Of a stretch of 40,954 nucleotides of DNA, positions 26,574 to 35,333 are shown one piece after another; position 1 is the stretch's first letter; each line of letters starts with the position of its first letter. Source of the stretch: Calditrichota bacterium (GTDB lineage Bacteria > Calditrichota > Calditrichia > RBG-13-44-9 > J042). The stretch lies in the NCBI GenBank assembly GCA_013150955.1, contig JAADJD010000030.1, forward strand, positions 779 through 41,732, given 5' to 3'. A model generated the notes under the pieces. It did not search any database. It saw only the letters and a list, made by a program, of their open reading frames with translations, and had not been told where the DNA came from. A program made the translations under genes and the position numbers.

Positions 26574-27545
26574 ATGGGTGCATCTAATTTTACCAATCAA
26601 GTCGATAACGTCTTTTTATTTATATTGGTCATTTCCGTGGTGCTGTTGATCGGCATTACGGCGGCCATGATTTATTTCGTCATCAAATATCGCCGATCGA
26701 AACATCCCAATCCGGTCGATATTCACGGAAACGTGCTGCTGGAAGTGGTCTGGACGGTGGTGCCCTTTTTCATTGTGATGGGCTTTTTCTATTACGGGGT
26801 GGTGGATTATCGGGAAATGCGCAACATTCCGGAAGATGCCATGGAAGTGGAAGTAATGGGGCGAATGTGGTCGTGGATGTACACTTATCCCAATGGGGTA
26901 CAGACCGACACCCTGTATGTCCCCCTGAACAAGCCCATTAAATTGAAGATTAAGTCGGTGGACGTGATTCACAGTTTTTACGTGCCGGCATTCCGGATCA
27001 AGCAGGATGCAGTACCCGGCATGGAGACCAAGATGTGGTTTAAAGCGCAGCAGGAAGGTCAATTTCAGGTGATGTGTGCCGAATACTGTGGTGATCGCCA
27101 TTCCTACATGTATTCCCAGGTACACGTGTTACCGGAAGATGAGTTTGAACGCTGGTACGCCAGTGCGGCTGCGGAGGTGGAAACCTTTGCCCAGGCCCAA
27201 GAAGGGGCCGAAGTGGATGAGGCCGCCCGGCTGGAAAAGCTCGTCAAACAGGGACAACGATTGATTAAGACCAAAGGCTGTATTGCCTGCCATACCCTGG
27301 ATGGTAGTCGCCTGGTGGGCCCCTCGTTTAAAGGCATCTGGGGCAAAACCGAAACCGTCATTGCGAATGGGGAAGAGAAGACCATTGTGGTGGACGAGGC
27401 TTACCTCCGACGCTCCATGCTGGAACCGAATGTGGAGATTGTGAAGGGCTATCCGCCGGCCATGCCGCCGCAGGGCAGCATCCTGAACGAGCAGGAGATC
27501 CAGGCGATTATTGAATTCCTGAAAACGCTGAAGGCCGAACAATGA
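26574..27545 (+). CDS. ctaC: Cytochrome c oxidase subunit II fused to cytochrome c
   Basis: Subunit II accepts electrons at a dinuclear CuA centre. This 323-residue protein has two N-terminal helices (VFLFILVISVVLL and VVPFFIVMGFFYYG) and a cupredoxin domain with ligands His133, Cys168, Cys172, His176 and Met179 (CAEYCGDRHSYM). An acidic linker (about 197-222) leads to a cytochrome c domain with CIACH (Cys236, Cys239, His240) and a likely axial Met in AMPPQG. The fusion defines caa3-type oxidases. No signal peptidase site is obvious. It overlaps ctaB (ATGA). Confidence 0.96.
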   Translation: MGASNFTNQVDNVFLFILVISVVLLIGITAAMIYFVIKYRRSKHPNPVDIHGNVLLEVVWTVVPFFIVMGFFYYGVVDYREMRNIPEDAMEVEVMGRMWSWMYTYPNGVQTDTLYVPLNKPIKLKIKSVDVIHSFYVPAFRIKQDAVPGMETKMWFKAQQEGQFQVMCAEYCGDRHSYMYSQVHVLPEDEFERWYASAAAEVETFAQAQEGAEVDEAARLEKLVKQGQRLIKTKGCIACHTLDGSRLVGPSFKGIWGKTETVIANGEEKTIVVDEAYLRRSMLEPNVEIVKGYPPAMPPQGSILNEQEIQAIIEFLKTLKAEQ

Positions 27546-28405
27546 ATCGCCCTTTGTCCGTCTTTTTAACATTGATCAAGATTCGTATTTCCGGGCTGGT
27601 GGCCCTTTCGACGGCCACCGGCTTTGTTTTGGCCACCGGTCAGTTATCCCCTGCGCTGATCACACCGGTGCTGGGCATTTTTTTGCTGGCGGCTGGTTCC
27701 GCCGCACTAAATCAGTACCAGGAACGGGAGCTGGATGCCCGCATGGAGCGTACCCGTTCCCGCCCCATTCCGTCGGGACAAATAACGCCTCAGGGGGCGC
27801 TGGCCATTTCCCTGTTGTTAATGGCAGTGGGAAGTGTGGTACTCTGGATGGGAGCCGGACACGTGGGACTGGCGCTGGGGTTGCTGAATGTGCTCTGGTA
27901 TAATGGCATTTACACCCCGTTGAAACGCATTACACCCTTTGCGGTGATTCCCGGTGCCGTCATCGGTGCCATTCCCCCGGCAGTGGGATGGATAGCCGGG
28001 GGGCGCAGTCTGCTGGAACCCCAGTTATGGGCACTGGCACTGTTTTTCTTCATCTGGCAAATTCCCCATTTCTGGTTGTTGTTGCTTAATTTTGGAAAGG
28101 ATTACGAGAAGGCGGGATTTCCTTCCCTGACGACCCGATTCAGCCCGCCGCAGCTGGCACGCATTACCTACGCCTGGATTCTGGCCACATCTCTCACCTG
28201 TCTGGCGATCCCCCTATATGGATTGGGTCATTCGTACCTGGTGTACATTGCCCTGGCCGGTAGCGCCATCTGGCTGGTGTGGAGTTCCCGGATTCTGCTA
28301 AAAGATTCCCTGAACACGCAGGTGTTTTATCTGGCCTTCCGGGAGGTGAATATTTTCATCCTGCTGATCATGATTTTCCTGACGCTGGATCGGCTGATGT
28401 TTTAA
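27542..28405 (+). CDS. ctaB: Protoheme IX farnesyltransferase (heme O synthase)
   Basis: CtaB attaches a farnesyl chain to heme B to make heme O, the precursor of heme A. The 287-residue membrane protein has eight or nine helices. The prenyl-diphosphate binding motif is NQYQERELDARMERTRSRP, fitting the family's NxxxDxxxD pattern with the TRxRP that follows. Later blocks are YTPLKRITPFAVIPGAVIG and FFFIWQIPHFWLL. It is the last gene of the operon. Heme A synthase (CtaA) is not in the window. Repeat DNA begins directly after the stop. Confidence 0.96.
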   Translation: MNRPLSVFLTLIKIRISGLVALSTATGFVLATGQLSPALITPVLGIFLLAAGSAALNQYQERELDARMERTRSRPIPSGQITPQGALAISLLLMAVGSVVLWMGAGHVGLALGLLNVLWYNGIYTPLKRITPFAVIPGAVIGAIPPAVGWIAGGRSLLEPQLWALALFFFIWQIPHFWLLLLNFGKDYEKAGFPSLTTRFSPPQLARITYAWILATSLTCLAIPLYGLGHSYLVYIALAGSAIWLVWSSRILLKDSLNTQVFYLAFREVNIFILLIMIFLTLDRLMF

Positions 28406-28513
28406 CCCGGATTTTGTGTTTGATCACGAATAACACGAATGAACACGAATAAAATTAATCCCAGATTAAGCAATCGCCTACGAATGACACGAATTCACAC
28501 CAATAAAACCAAT
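28403..28513 (-). repeat. Two partial arms of the palindromic repeat
   Basis: Two arms in the same direction: 28403-28454 (AACCCGGATTTTGTGTTTG, then CACGAATAACACGAATG) and 28455-28513 (ATCCCAGATTAAGCAATCG, then CCTACGAATGACACGAATT). The second appears to be the left arm of an outer element whose right arm is at 28685-28733. Confidence 0.8.
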
Positions 28514-28684
28514 AAACCCAAATTATGCGATAGCCTACGAATCACACGAATTAACACCAATAAAAATAATAAAATGCACTTGATTCTATCCGAATGAAAA
28601 TGTTTTCCTGGACATATTCGCTATTTTGTTGATTTTTTTCGAATTCATTCGTGTGGTTCGTGGTTTGATGCATTATTTAGGTTT
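28514..28684 (-). repeat. Full inner copy of the palindromic repeat (inverse orientation)
   Basis: From AAACCCAAATTATGCG to CATTATTTAGGTTT. Reverse-complemented, it matches the copy at 40644-40812 especially well (AAAATAGCGAATATGTCCAG, AAAACATTTTCAT). It sits between two outer arms and so appears to be inserted in another copy. Confidence 0.92.
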
Positions 28685-28733
28685 ATTGGTGTTCATTCGA
28701 GCCATTCGCGGTTTTAACGAATAATTTGGGTTT
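28685..28733 (-). repeat. Right arm of an outer, interrupted repeat
   Basis: ATTGGTGTTCATTCGAGCC, then ATTCGCGG and AATAATTTGGGTTT, is the mirror of the arm at 28455-28513. The full inner copy lies exactly between the two arms. Confidence 0.8.
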
Positions 28734-28903
28734 AACCCTGATAATGTATGAAACCGCGAATCACACGAATGAACACAAAAAATAGCAATAAAATCACGAA
28801 TAAACCTCGAAGCGAATTTTCATACAGGTCTAAACCAATGGATTTTATTGTTTTTATTTGTGTTCATTCGTGCAATTCGTGGTTTAAAGCATAATTTGGA
28901 TTT
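28734..28903 (+). repeat. Full copy of the palindromic repeat
   Basis: From AACCCTGATAATGTATG to GCATAATTTGGATTT, in direct contact with the preceding arm. It includes CCGCGAATCACACGAATG and TGTTCATTCGTGCAATTCG as inverted arms. The 218 bp from here to lpdA show no gene. Confidence 0.92.
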
Positions 28904-29121
28904 AACCTCATTGAAGTTTTGAACCATGAATCGAGCGAGTTCCCTCGTGGTGTTTACCAATTCCTAAGTCATTCATTCTCCCCTGGTTGAAAAATTAACC
29001 CAACTTTCATTTCCCCCAAAACTTTCTTAAATTAAACATTCATTGAACTTGCACGATGGTGATTCCCTAAGTGGGTAAGGCATTTAAGTTCAAAAACCAT
29101 CAAAGCGATTGGAGATAAGAT

Positions 29122-30510
29122 ATGGATTACGATGTTCTGGTCATAGGTTCCGGGCCGGGTGGATACGTGGCCGCCATTCGTGGAGCGCAACTGGGAATGA
29201 AAGTGGGGATTGTGGAGCGAGCCGATCTGGGAGGCATTTGTTTAAATTGGGGCTGCATTCCCACCAAAGCCTTATTACGCAGTGCCGAAGTTTTGCATCT
29301 CATTCAAACATCTTCCGATTTTGGCATCCAGGTAGCCGATGTTCAGATAGATTTTTCCAGGGTCATCAAACGCAGCCGCAATGTAGCCAATCGTTTGTCC
29401 AAGGGTGTGGCCTTTTTGATGCGCAAAAATAAAATCGATACGTTGTTTGGCACCGGCCGCCTGGTGGATGCCAATACCGTCGAGGTTACCGACGCCGATG
29501 GCAAGACCACTCGCCACCAGGCCAAATTCATTTTGATAGCTACCGGTGCCCGTGCCCGCCAGATTTCCGGACTGGAGGCCGACGGCAAACGGGTGTTGAA
29601 TTACAAGCATGCCCTGGCGCTGGATAAATTGCCAGCATCCATTGTGGTGGTGGGAGCAGGGGCCATTGGGGTGGAGTTTGCCTACTTTTACCGCACCTTT
29701 GGTGCAGAGGTGACCCTGGTAGAGATGATGCCCCAGCTTCTTCCCGTGGAAGACGAGGAAGTGGCCAGGGAGCTGGAAAAGGCGTTTAAAAAACAGGGCA
29801 TTCAGGTTTATACCGGGACGAAGGTGGAAAAATTAAGCAAAACGAAAAAAGGTGTGAAATTAACCGTGAGCCGGGATGGAAAAGAGGAAACGCTTTCTGC
29901 GGAGTATGCCCTGATTGCTATTGGTGTGCAGGCCAATATTGAGGATATTGGCCTGGAAACCGTTGGGGTGGCAGTGGAAAAAGGCTGGATAAAAGTCAAT
30001 TCGTTTTATCAGACCAGCGTGCCCAATATTTATGCCATCGGCGATGTGATTGGTGCTCCCTGGCTGGCGCATGTGGCCTCCAAAGAAGGAATCCTGGCCA
30101 TGGAGCATATGGCCGGAAAGGAAGTGATTCCCCTGGATTACAGGAATATTCCAGGTTGTACCTATTGCCAGCCCCAGGTGGCCTCGGTGGGAATGACCGA
30201 AAAGCAGGCCCGCGAGGCAGGGTACGACATCAAGGTTGGGAAATTCCCGCTGCGAGCCAACGGGAAAGCCCTGGCCCTGGGGGAAAGCGAAGGGTTCATC
30301 AAAATTATTTACGATGCCCGCTACGGCGAATTGCTGGGTTGCCACATCATCGGGCCAGAAGCCACCGAACTGATCACCGAAGTGACCCTGGCAAAGGCAG
30401 TAGAATCCACCTATCTGGAAGTGTTGCACACGGTGCATCCGCATCCCACGTTGAGTGAGATTGTGGCCGAAGCCACCCATGTGGCCATCGGGGAACCCAT
30501 TCATATTTAA
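29122..30510 (+). CDS. lpdA: Dihydrolipoyl dehydrogenase (E3)
   Basis: E3 re-oxidises dihydrolipoyl groups on 2-oxoacid dehydrogenases or the glycine cleavage H protein, passing electrons to NAD+ through FAD. The 462-residue protein has the FAD-binding GSGPGGYVAA (9-18) and the redox disulfide GGICLNWGCIPTK (Cys40, Cys45). The NAD-binding loop is VVGAGAIGVEFA, and AIGDV binds the FAD. The C-terminal catalytic base is in HPHPTLSE (His441, Glu446). GGAG precedes the ATG. The lipB, E2 and lipA genes follow on the same strand. Confidence 0.97.
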   Translation: MDYDVLVIGSGPGGYVAAIRGAQLGMKVGIVERADLGGICLNWGCIPTKALLRSAEVLHLIQTSSDFGIQVADVQIDFSRVIKRSRNVANRLSKGVAFLMRKNKIDTLFGTGRLVDANTVEVTDADGKTTRHQAKFILIATGARARQISGLEADGKRVLNYKHALALDKLPASIVVVGAGAIGVEFAYFYRTFGAEVTLVEMMPQLLPVEDEEVARELEKAFKKQGIQVYTGTKVEKLSKTKKGVKLTVSRDGKEETLSAEYALIAIGVQANIEDIGLETVGVAVEKGWIKVNSFYQTSVPNIYAIGDVIGAPWLAHVASKEGILAMEHMAGKEVIPLDYRNIPGCTYCQPQVASVGMTEKQAREAGYDIKVGKFPLRANGKALALGESEGFIKIIYDARYGELLGCHIIGPEATELITEVTLAKAVESTYLEVLHTVHPHPTLSEIVAEATHVAIGEPIHI

Positions 30511-30597
30511 GCAAATCCACCGGAAGCAATTGCACGATTGGGCAATTTGATAAAGCGACTGCTGTGTGTATGAATCAAAGAGGTTTAATGAGAACGA

Positions 30598-31344
30598 ATG
30601 AATGGCGAAGAAAAAGTGCTTCATGTCATAGATCTGGGCCGTCAACCCTACCGACCGGTGTGGGATTTTCAGAAGCAACTGCAGCAGCTGCGCATGGCCC
30701 ATCGCATACCCGATACGCTGGTGCTGGTGGAGCATGATCCGGTGTACACCATCGGTAAGAACGGCACCGATTTGCATGTGGTGGCCAGCGAGACGTTTTT
30801 AAAATCCCGTGGCATCGAGATTGTCCATGTGGATCGCGGAGGCGATGTGACCTATCACGGGCCCGGTCAACTGGTGGGATATCCGATATTCGACCTGCAT
30901 CAGCATCGGCAGAGCGTATCCTGGTACATGCGCCAGCTGGAAGAGGTCTTCATTCGATTGCTGCGGGAATGGGGGGTGGAGGCCGATCGTCAGCAAGGCT
31001 ACACCGGCGTGTGGGTGGGGGAAGATAAAATTGTGGCCCTGGGCGTTCGCATTTCCCGATGGGTAACCCTGCACGGATTCGCCTTTAATGTGAATACGGA
31101 TCTTTCCTTCTACGATGGGATCATTCCCTGCGGACTGTTCCACCGTGGCGTCACCTCTCTGACGCAACTGCTGGATCGTCCGGTAACGCTGGAGGAGGTT
31201 AAGCCGCAGGTGGTGGAGCAGTTTCGACAGGTATTTTCGTTTCAGAACGTGGCGTTCCGGAAACCGGAACAGCTGCCAGTGGAAGATGCCCTTGCTCAAA
31301 GATTGGGGAAATCAACTGCCAGTGTGGCGGCTCCGGATAAATAA
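30598..31344 (+). CDS. lipB: Octanoyltransferase
   Basis: LipB transfers an octanoyl group from acyl carrier protein to lipoyl domains, the first step of lipoate synthesis. The 248-residue protein has the RGGDVTYHGPGQLVGYP signature (80-96), the catalytic Lys144 in DKIVALGVRI, and the catalytic Cys178 in GIIPCGL, which forms the acyl thioester. HGFAFNVNTDL lies between them. It stands between lpdA and the E2 gene, its likely acceptor. Confidence 0.96.
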   Translation: MNGEEKVLHVIDLGRQPYRPVWDFQKQLQQLRMAHRIPDTLVLVEHDPVYTIGKNGTDLHVVASETFLKSRGIEIVHVDRGGDVTYHGPGQLVGYPIFDLHQHRQSVSWYMRQLEEVFIRLLREWGVEADRQQGYTGVWVGEDKIVALGVRISRWVTLHGFAFNVNTDLSFYDGIIPCGLFHRGVTSLTQLLDRPVTLEEVKPQVVEQFRQVFSFQNVAFRKPEQLPVEDALAQRLGKSTASVAAPDK

Positions 31345-31414
31345 TTGCCCGGAGAACAAGATAATCGATTCGAAAACCATGAGTAATCAATATAGAAATT
31401 AGGGGAGATGGAAT

Positions 31415-33091
31415 ATGAAAGTGGATGTGTTAATGCCCCAGCTGGGTGAAAGTGTGACCGAAGGGACGATCGTAAAGTGGTGGAAGAAACCCGGCGATTT
31501 TGTAAAGAAGGACGAGACATTACTGGAAATTTCTACCGATAAAGTCGACACCGAAATTCCCAGTCCCTTTGAGGGGACTCTGGTGGAAATACTGGCGAAG
31601 GAAAACGAAACCGTGGAAGTGGGGCGCGTGATTGCGCGCATTGAAACGGAAGCGGCAGAAGCCGAAACGGCACCTGTTTCGCCGCCGGAGCCCGAGCCCG
31701 AGAAGAAGGAAGCGCCTCCGGCGGAGCCCGCACCCCCTGCTCCCCCAACCGCGGAACCCAAACCGGCAACAGGGGGACAGGTGGTGGATATTTTGATGCC
31801 CCGACTGGGAGAAAGCGTAACCGAAGGTACCATCGTAAAATGGTGGAAAAAACCGGGTGATTTTGTGAAAAAGGATGAAACGCTGCTGGAAATTTCCACG
31901 GACAAGGTGGACACCGAGATCCCCAGTCCCTACGAAGGCGTGCTGAAAGAAATCCTGGTTTCTGAAAACGAAACCGTGGCCGTGGATGCCGTGATTGCCC
32001 GCATGGAATTGGGTGCCGGTGGAGCAGTGGAAGCCCCGGCAGCTCCGCAAACAGAAGCGGTAGCTACTGCAGCGCAGGCACCACCTCCATCCGCACCGGC
32101 AGCAGAACCCCCACCGGCTCGGGAAGGAAAACGAGGACGGTTTTACTCGCCCCTGGTGCTCAGCATTGCGCGCAAAGAAGGCATTTCCATGGAGGAACTG
32201 GAGCGCATTCCCGGTACCGGTCTTGGCGGTCGGGTGACCAAAAAAGACATCCTCAAATATATTGAAGAAAAGAAGGCCGCGGTGGCCCCACCGGTAACGC
32301 GGCCAGCGGCTGCACCCCCACCGCCATCTACACCGCCAGCGGCAGCGGCTCCGGCACCGGAGGATCTAACCCGGAAATACGCCGGCAAACGGGTGGAAAT
32401 TATCCCCATGGATGCCATCCGGAAGAAGATTGCCGAACATATGGTCAAAAGCAAGGCCACCTCGCCGCATGTCTATTCGGTCTCCGAATGCGACTTTACC
32501 AACGTACTGGAAATTGTGCGTAAGCATCGTCCCCGCTGGGAACGCGAGGAAGGATTCAAACTCACCATCAATCCCTTCATCCTGTATGCGGTGACCAAGG
32601 CATTGCAGGATTTTCCCCGCATGAACAGCTCCGTTGAAGGAGAAAATATCGTGGTCAAGAAATACATTAATCTGGGGATGGCCGTGGCCACCGATCGCGG
32701 TCTGATTGTGCCGGTACTCAAGAATGCGGAAGAGAAGAGCTTTCGGGGCATCGCCCGTGGCGCATACGACCTGGCTATTCGGGCTCGCGATAAAAAGTTA
32801 ACCCTGGACGATGTCCAGGATTCCACCTTCTCGGTAACCAATTATGGTGTTTTTGGCAACATTTTTGGATTGCCGATCATTAATCAACCCAACGTGGGGA
32901 TTATTGGTGTGGGAGCGGTCAAGAAACGGCCTGTCGTTGTGGAAACGCCCCAGGGAGATGCCATCGTCATTCGTTCCATTGGTTTCCTGACGTTAACTTA
33001 CGATCATCGTATCATCGATGGCGATTATGGCGGACAATTCTTGCAACGGGTGGTTCACTATCTGGAAACGGTTACCGAGGATGTGTTGTAA
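31415..33091 (+). CDS. 2-oxoacid dehydrogenase E2 with two lipoyl domains
   Basis: This dihydrolipoamide acyltransferase forms the core of a 2-oxoacid dehydrogenase complex. The 558-residue protein has, in order, lipoyl domain 1 (1-77; modified Lys43 in STDKVDTE), a Pro/Ala/Glu linker, lipoyl domain 2 (124-198; Lys164), a second linker, the E1/E3-binding domain (about 244-285; GTGLGGRVTKKDIL), a third Ala/Pro linker, and the catalytic domain (about 325-558) with YDHRIIDGD (His531, Asp535). The substrate (pyruvate, 2-oxoglutarate or branched-chain acid) cannot be decided, because no E1 gene is in the window. GGGGAG precedes the ATG. Confidence 0.95.
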   Translation: MKVDVLMPQLGESVTEGTIVKWWKKPGDFVKKDETLLEISTDKVDTEIPSPFEGTLVEILAKENETVEVGRVIARIETEAAEAETAPVSPPEPEPEKKEAPPAEPAPPAPPTAEPKPATGGQVVDILMPRLGESVTEGTIVKWWKKPGDFVKKDETLLEISTDKVDTEIPSPYEGVLKEILVSENETVAVDAVIARMELGAGGAVEAPAAPQTEAVATAAQAPPPSAPAAEPPPAREGKRGRFYSPLVLSIARKEGISMEELERIPGTGLGGRVTKKDILKYIEEKKAAVAPPVTRPAAAPPPPSTPPAAAAPAPEDLTRKYAGKRVEIIPMDAIRKKIAEHMVKSKATSPHVYSVSECDFTNVLEIVRKHRPRWEREEGFKLTINPFILYAVTKALQDFPRMNSSVEGENIVVKKYINLGMAVATDRGLIVPVLKNAEEKSFRGIARGAYDLAIRARDKKLTLDDVQDSTFSVTNYGVFGNIFGLPIINQPNVGIIGVGAVKKRPVVVETPQGDAIVIRSIGFLTLTYDHRIIDGDYGGQFLQRVVHYLETVTEDVL

Positions 33092-33134
33092 GGACAGGAT
33101 GTTGAATAAAACGTAATGATGAAAAGGGAAAGAT

Positions 33135-34001
33135 ATGGCAGCCGTAAAACGACGGCCGGAATGGCTGAAGGTTCGGTTTCAGGTTAACGAAAAATTTGCG
33201 GAGCTCAAGCAGCTGGTCACGGAAACCCGGCTGCACACCGTTTGTCAGGAAGCCCGCTGTCCCAACCAGAGCGAGTGCTGGGGCAGGGGAACGGCGACCA
33301 TCATGATCCTGGGGGATGTGTGCACGCGCTCCTGTGGGTTTTGTGCCGTTAAAACCGGGCGTCCGCCGGTGCTGGATGAGGAGGAACCCTACCGCGTAGC
33401 GCAGGCTGTGGCCCGGATGGGACTAAATCACGTGGTGATCACCTCGGTTGATCGCGATGAGCTGCCCGATGGGGGTTCCACCATCTGGGCACGTACCATT
33501 GAGGAAATTCGTAAAGCCGCTCCTCATACTTCCATTGAGGTGTTAACCCCCGATTTTAAAGGGAAACGCGAAGACATCGTCCGGGTGATCAACGCCGGGC
33601 CGGATATTTTTTCTCACAATATGGAGACCGTCAAACGCCTGCATCGCCGGGTGCGTCCGCAGGCCAAATACGAACGTTCCCTTTATGTGCTGCAGGTGGC
33701 CAAGGAGATGGGCATGGTCACCAAAACCGGTATGATGGTGGGACTGGGAGAAACCAATGAAGAGGTGGTTGAATTGATGAAGGATGTGCGAGCAGTGGGG
33801 GTGGATATTTTTAATGTGGGACAATACCTGCAACCTACCAAACGGCACCTGCCCGTGGAGCGGTACGTCACCCCCGCCGAATTCAACGAATTCAAGCGCA
33901 TTGGATTGGAGCTGGGCTTCCGCCATGTGGAGTCCGGGCCATTGGTGCGCAGCTCTTACCATGCCGAGGAGCAGGTCTTGAGGGCAAAACGCGCGATTTG
34001 A
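33135..34001 (+). CDS. lipA: Lipoyl synthase
   Basis: LipA inserts two sulfur atoms into octanoyl-lysine, completing the lipoyl cofactor. The 288-residue radical SAM protein has both clusters: the auxiliary, sulfur-donating cluster at Cys37, Cys42 and Cys48 (CQEARCPNQSEC) and the radical SAM cluster at Cys63, Cys67 and Cys70 (CTRSCGFC). The C-terminal SSYHAEEQ holds the serine that ligates the auxiliary cluster. AAAAGGGAAAG precedes the ATG. It ends the lpdA-lipB-E2-lipA group, and repeat DNA begins 50 bp later. Confidence 0.97.
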   Translation: MAAVKRRPEWLKVRFQVNEKFAELKQLVTETRLHTVCQEARCPNQSECWGRGTATIMILGDVCTRSCGFCAVKTGRPPVLDEEEPYRVAQAVARMGLNHVVITSVDRDELPDGGSTIWARTIEEIRKAAPHTSIEVLTPDFKGKREDIVRVINAGPDIFSHNMETVKRLHRRVRPQAKYERSLYVLQVAKEMGMVTKTGMMVGLGETNEEVVELMKDVRAVGVDIFNVGQYLQPTKRHLPVERYVTPAEFNEFKRIGLELGFRHVESGPLVRSSYHAEEQVLRAKRAI

Positions 34002-34053
34002 CGGTGCCGCGGAAGAGAATTTTCGTTCGGGCGAATCCCATCATTTTCTGATT

Positions 34054-34223
34054 ATCCCAGATAAAGCGTTAAACCACAAATCAAGCGAATGAAACCTAAC
34101 CATACCTAAAAAATTGCGAATATACCCTGAAACAAATTTTCATTCAGATCTGATTTAATGTATTTGATTATTTTTATTTGTGTTAATTCGTGCAATTCGT
34201 GGTTTAATTGCATAATCCGGGTT
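34054..34223 (+). repeat. Full copy of the palindromic repeat
   Basis: From ATCCCAGATAAAGCG to GCATAATCCGGGTT, with ACCACAAATCAAGCGAATG and TTAATTCGTGCAATTCGTGG as inverted arms and CGAATATACCCTGAAACAA in the centre. It lies between lipA and a minus-strand gene. The 34224-34417 stretch after it shows nothing clear. Confidence 0.92.
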
Positions 34224-34417
34224 GAATTTTTCTCCAATAATGACGTATTCCGGTAGCCAGTGACCACATTTTATAACGAATCCCAGCGGAAGCGACCGGA
34301 AAAAAGAGCCTGAACAAAAAACTTTGCCGAAATGAAGAAATCAGGTTAAAATCAATAACGGCTGCTATTCCCTCCGTCGGACTTGCCTGTTCGGCCGCTC
34401 CATTTTTAGATACTCCG

Positions 34418-34813
34418 TCAGCTTATGCTAATGTTTGGATTGTATTTTTTCAATTCCGAAATAAACATCTCAACATTGTCCGGGGATACGTAAAACTTTT
34501 GATTGTTTTTTTCGGTGATTTCCAGACGATCCACAGCCAGTGCATATGAAGCCAGGTAATTCCGGGTTCGTCTTACCTTCACAACATCTTTAACGGGCAC
34601 CTTCTTTTTTAGAACCCAGCACTTAATGAACAGCTCCCCATTCTCGATGGAATAGCGGGTACTATTCCACATCCAGAAAGAAAGCAGTACGCTGAGAATG
34701 AAAATTCCCAGAATGAGTTGGGAGTAAGAAAAAATTAAAAAGAAAAACAGAAGGATTGGCGCACTCCAGATTGCCAGGGCATAAATTCCGTCCTTTTTCG
34801 GTGAATATTCCAT
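34418..34813 (-). CDS. Small membrane protein with bacterial PH-like domain (bPH_4 type)
   Basis: A 131-residue protein. Residues about 12-52 form a two-helix hairpin (LAIWSAPILLFFFLIF and LILGIFILSVLLSFWMW). The rest looks like the small beta-rich PH-like domain found after such hairpins, with NSTRYSIENGELFIKCW and a final helix DNVEMFISELKKYNP. The starting MEYSPKKD also fits the family. Function is unknown. The ATG at 34813 has a GGAG-type ribosome binding site. Confidence 0.75.
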   Translation of the reverse strand: MEYSPKKDGIYALAIWSAPILLFFFLIFSYSQLILGIFILSVLLSFWMWNSTRYSIENGELFIKCWVLKKKVPVKDVVKVRRTRNYLASYALAVDRLEITEKNNQKFYVSPDNVEMFISELKKYNPNISIS

Positions 34814-35333
34814 TGGGCCGCTCCATGTTTTAAGTTTTGATCCATGGATCTTTTATCTGGAATTGTGAATGAATACCCGATGAGCGATGAATCCCGCGTC
34901 GTTTCATCATTTGGAAAAACAACGATGGTTTCCACTTTGCCGATTATTTCTCAACCCGGTTGACTCGAATCGCAACCTCTTAGAAACGCGCTTCATTCCA
35001 GGAATCCTGCGCCATGTCCAGAATTGTGCCCAGGATCTGTTCGGGTACCGATAGGAAATTATTCCCTCCAAAACACGTTCCTATTCCCTTTCATTACTCA
35101 GAAAAATCTATGGAAAACGATCAATAATTTCAAATGTTTTAAATAAATGGATTGTTTGGGAGGGTACGGGTGGATTCTTATTAAACTGTGGAATAATGCA
35201 ATTGCGGGGCTGTGTTTTAAGATCACCGGCGGATGAACTATTCCTGACGGATCGAATGGAAATGCTTGAATTGGTCATTTCGAGGTGTTTTATTTACTTG
35301 ATCCGTTGAAAAGGAATCAGGGAAAGAGCCAAT
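34814..35333. other. 520-bp intergenic region, no gene seen
   Basis: Between the divergent PH-like gene and the cyclo-ligase-like gene I find no convincing gene, RNA or repeat-family copy. GGCCGCTCCAT at 34816-34826 also occurs at 34393-34403, so it flanks the PH-like gene. The right half is AT-rich and may hold the promoter of the plus-strand gene. Confidence 0.5.

Noticed and set aside
28403-28903. CRISPR array
   Set aside because: The repeats are about 170 bp, occur in both orientations, are palindromic and diverged, have no regular spacers, and no cas gene is near.
34393-34826. GGCCGCTCCAT on both sides of the PH-like gene as an insertion-site duplication
   Set aside because: Only 11 bp are identical, one copy is part of the gene's ribosome binding region, and no element ends are visible.
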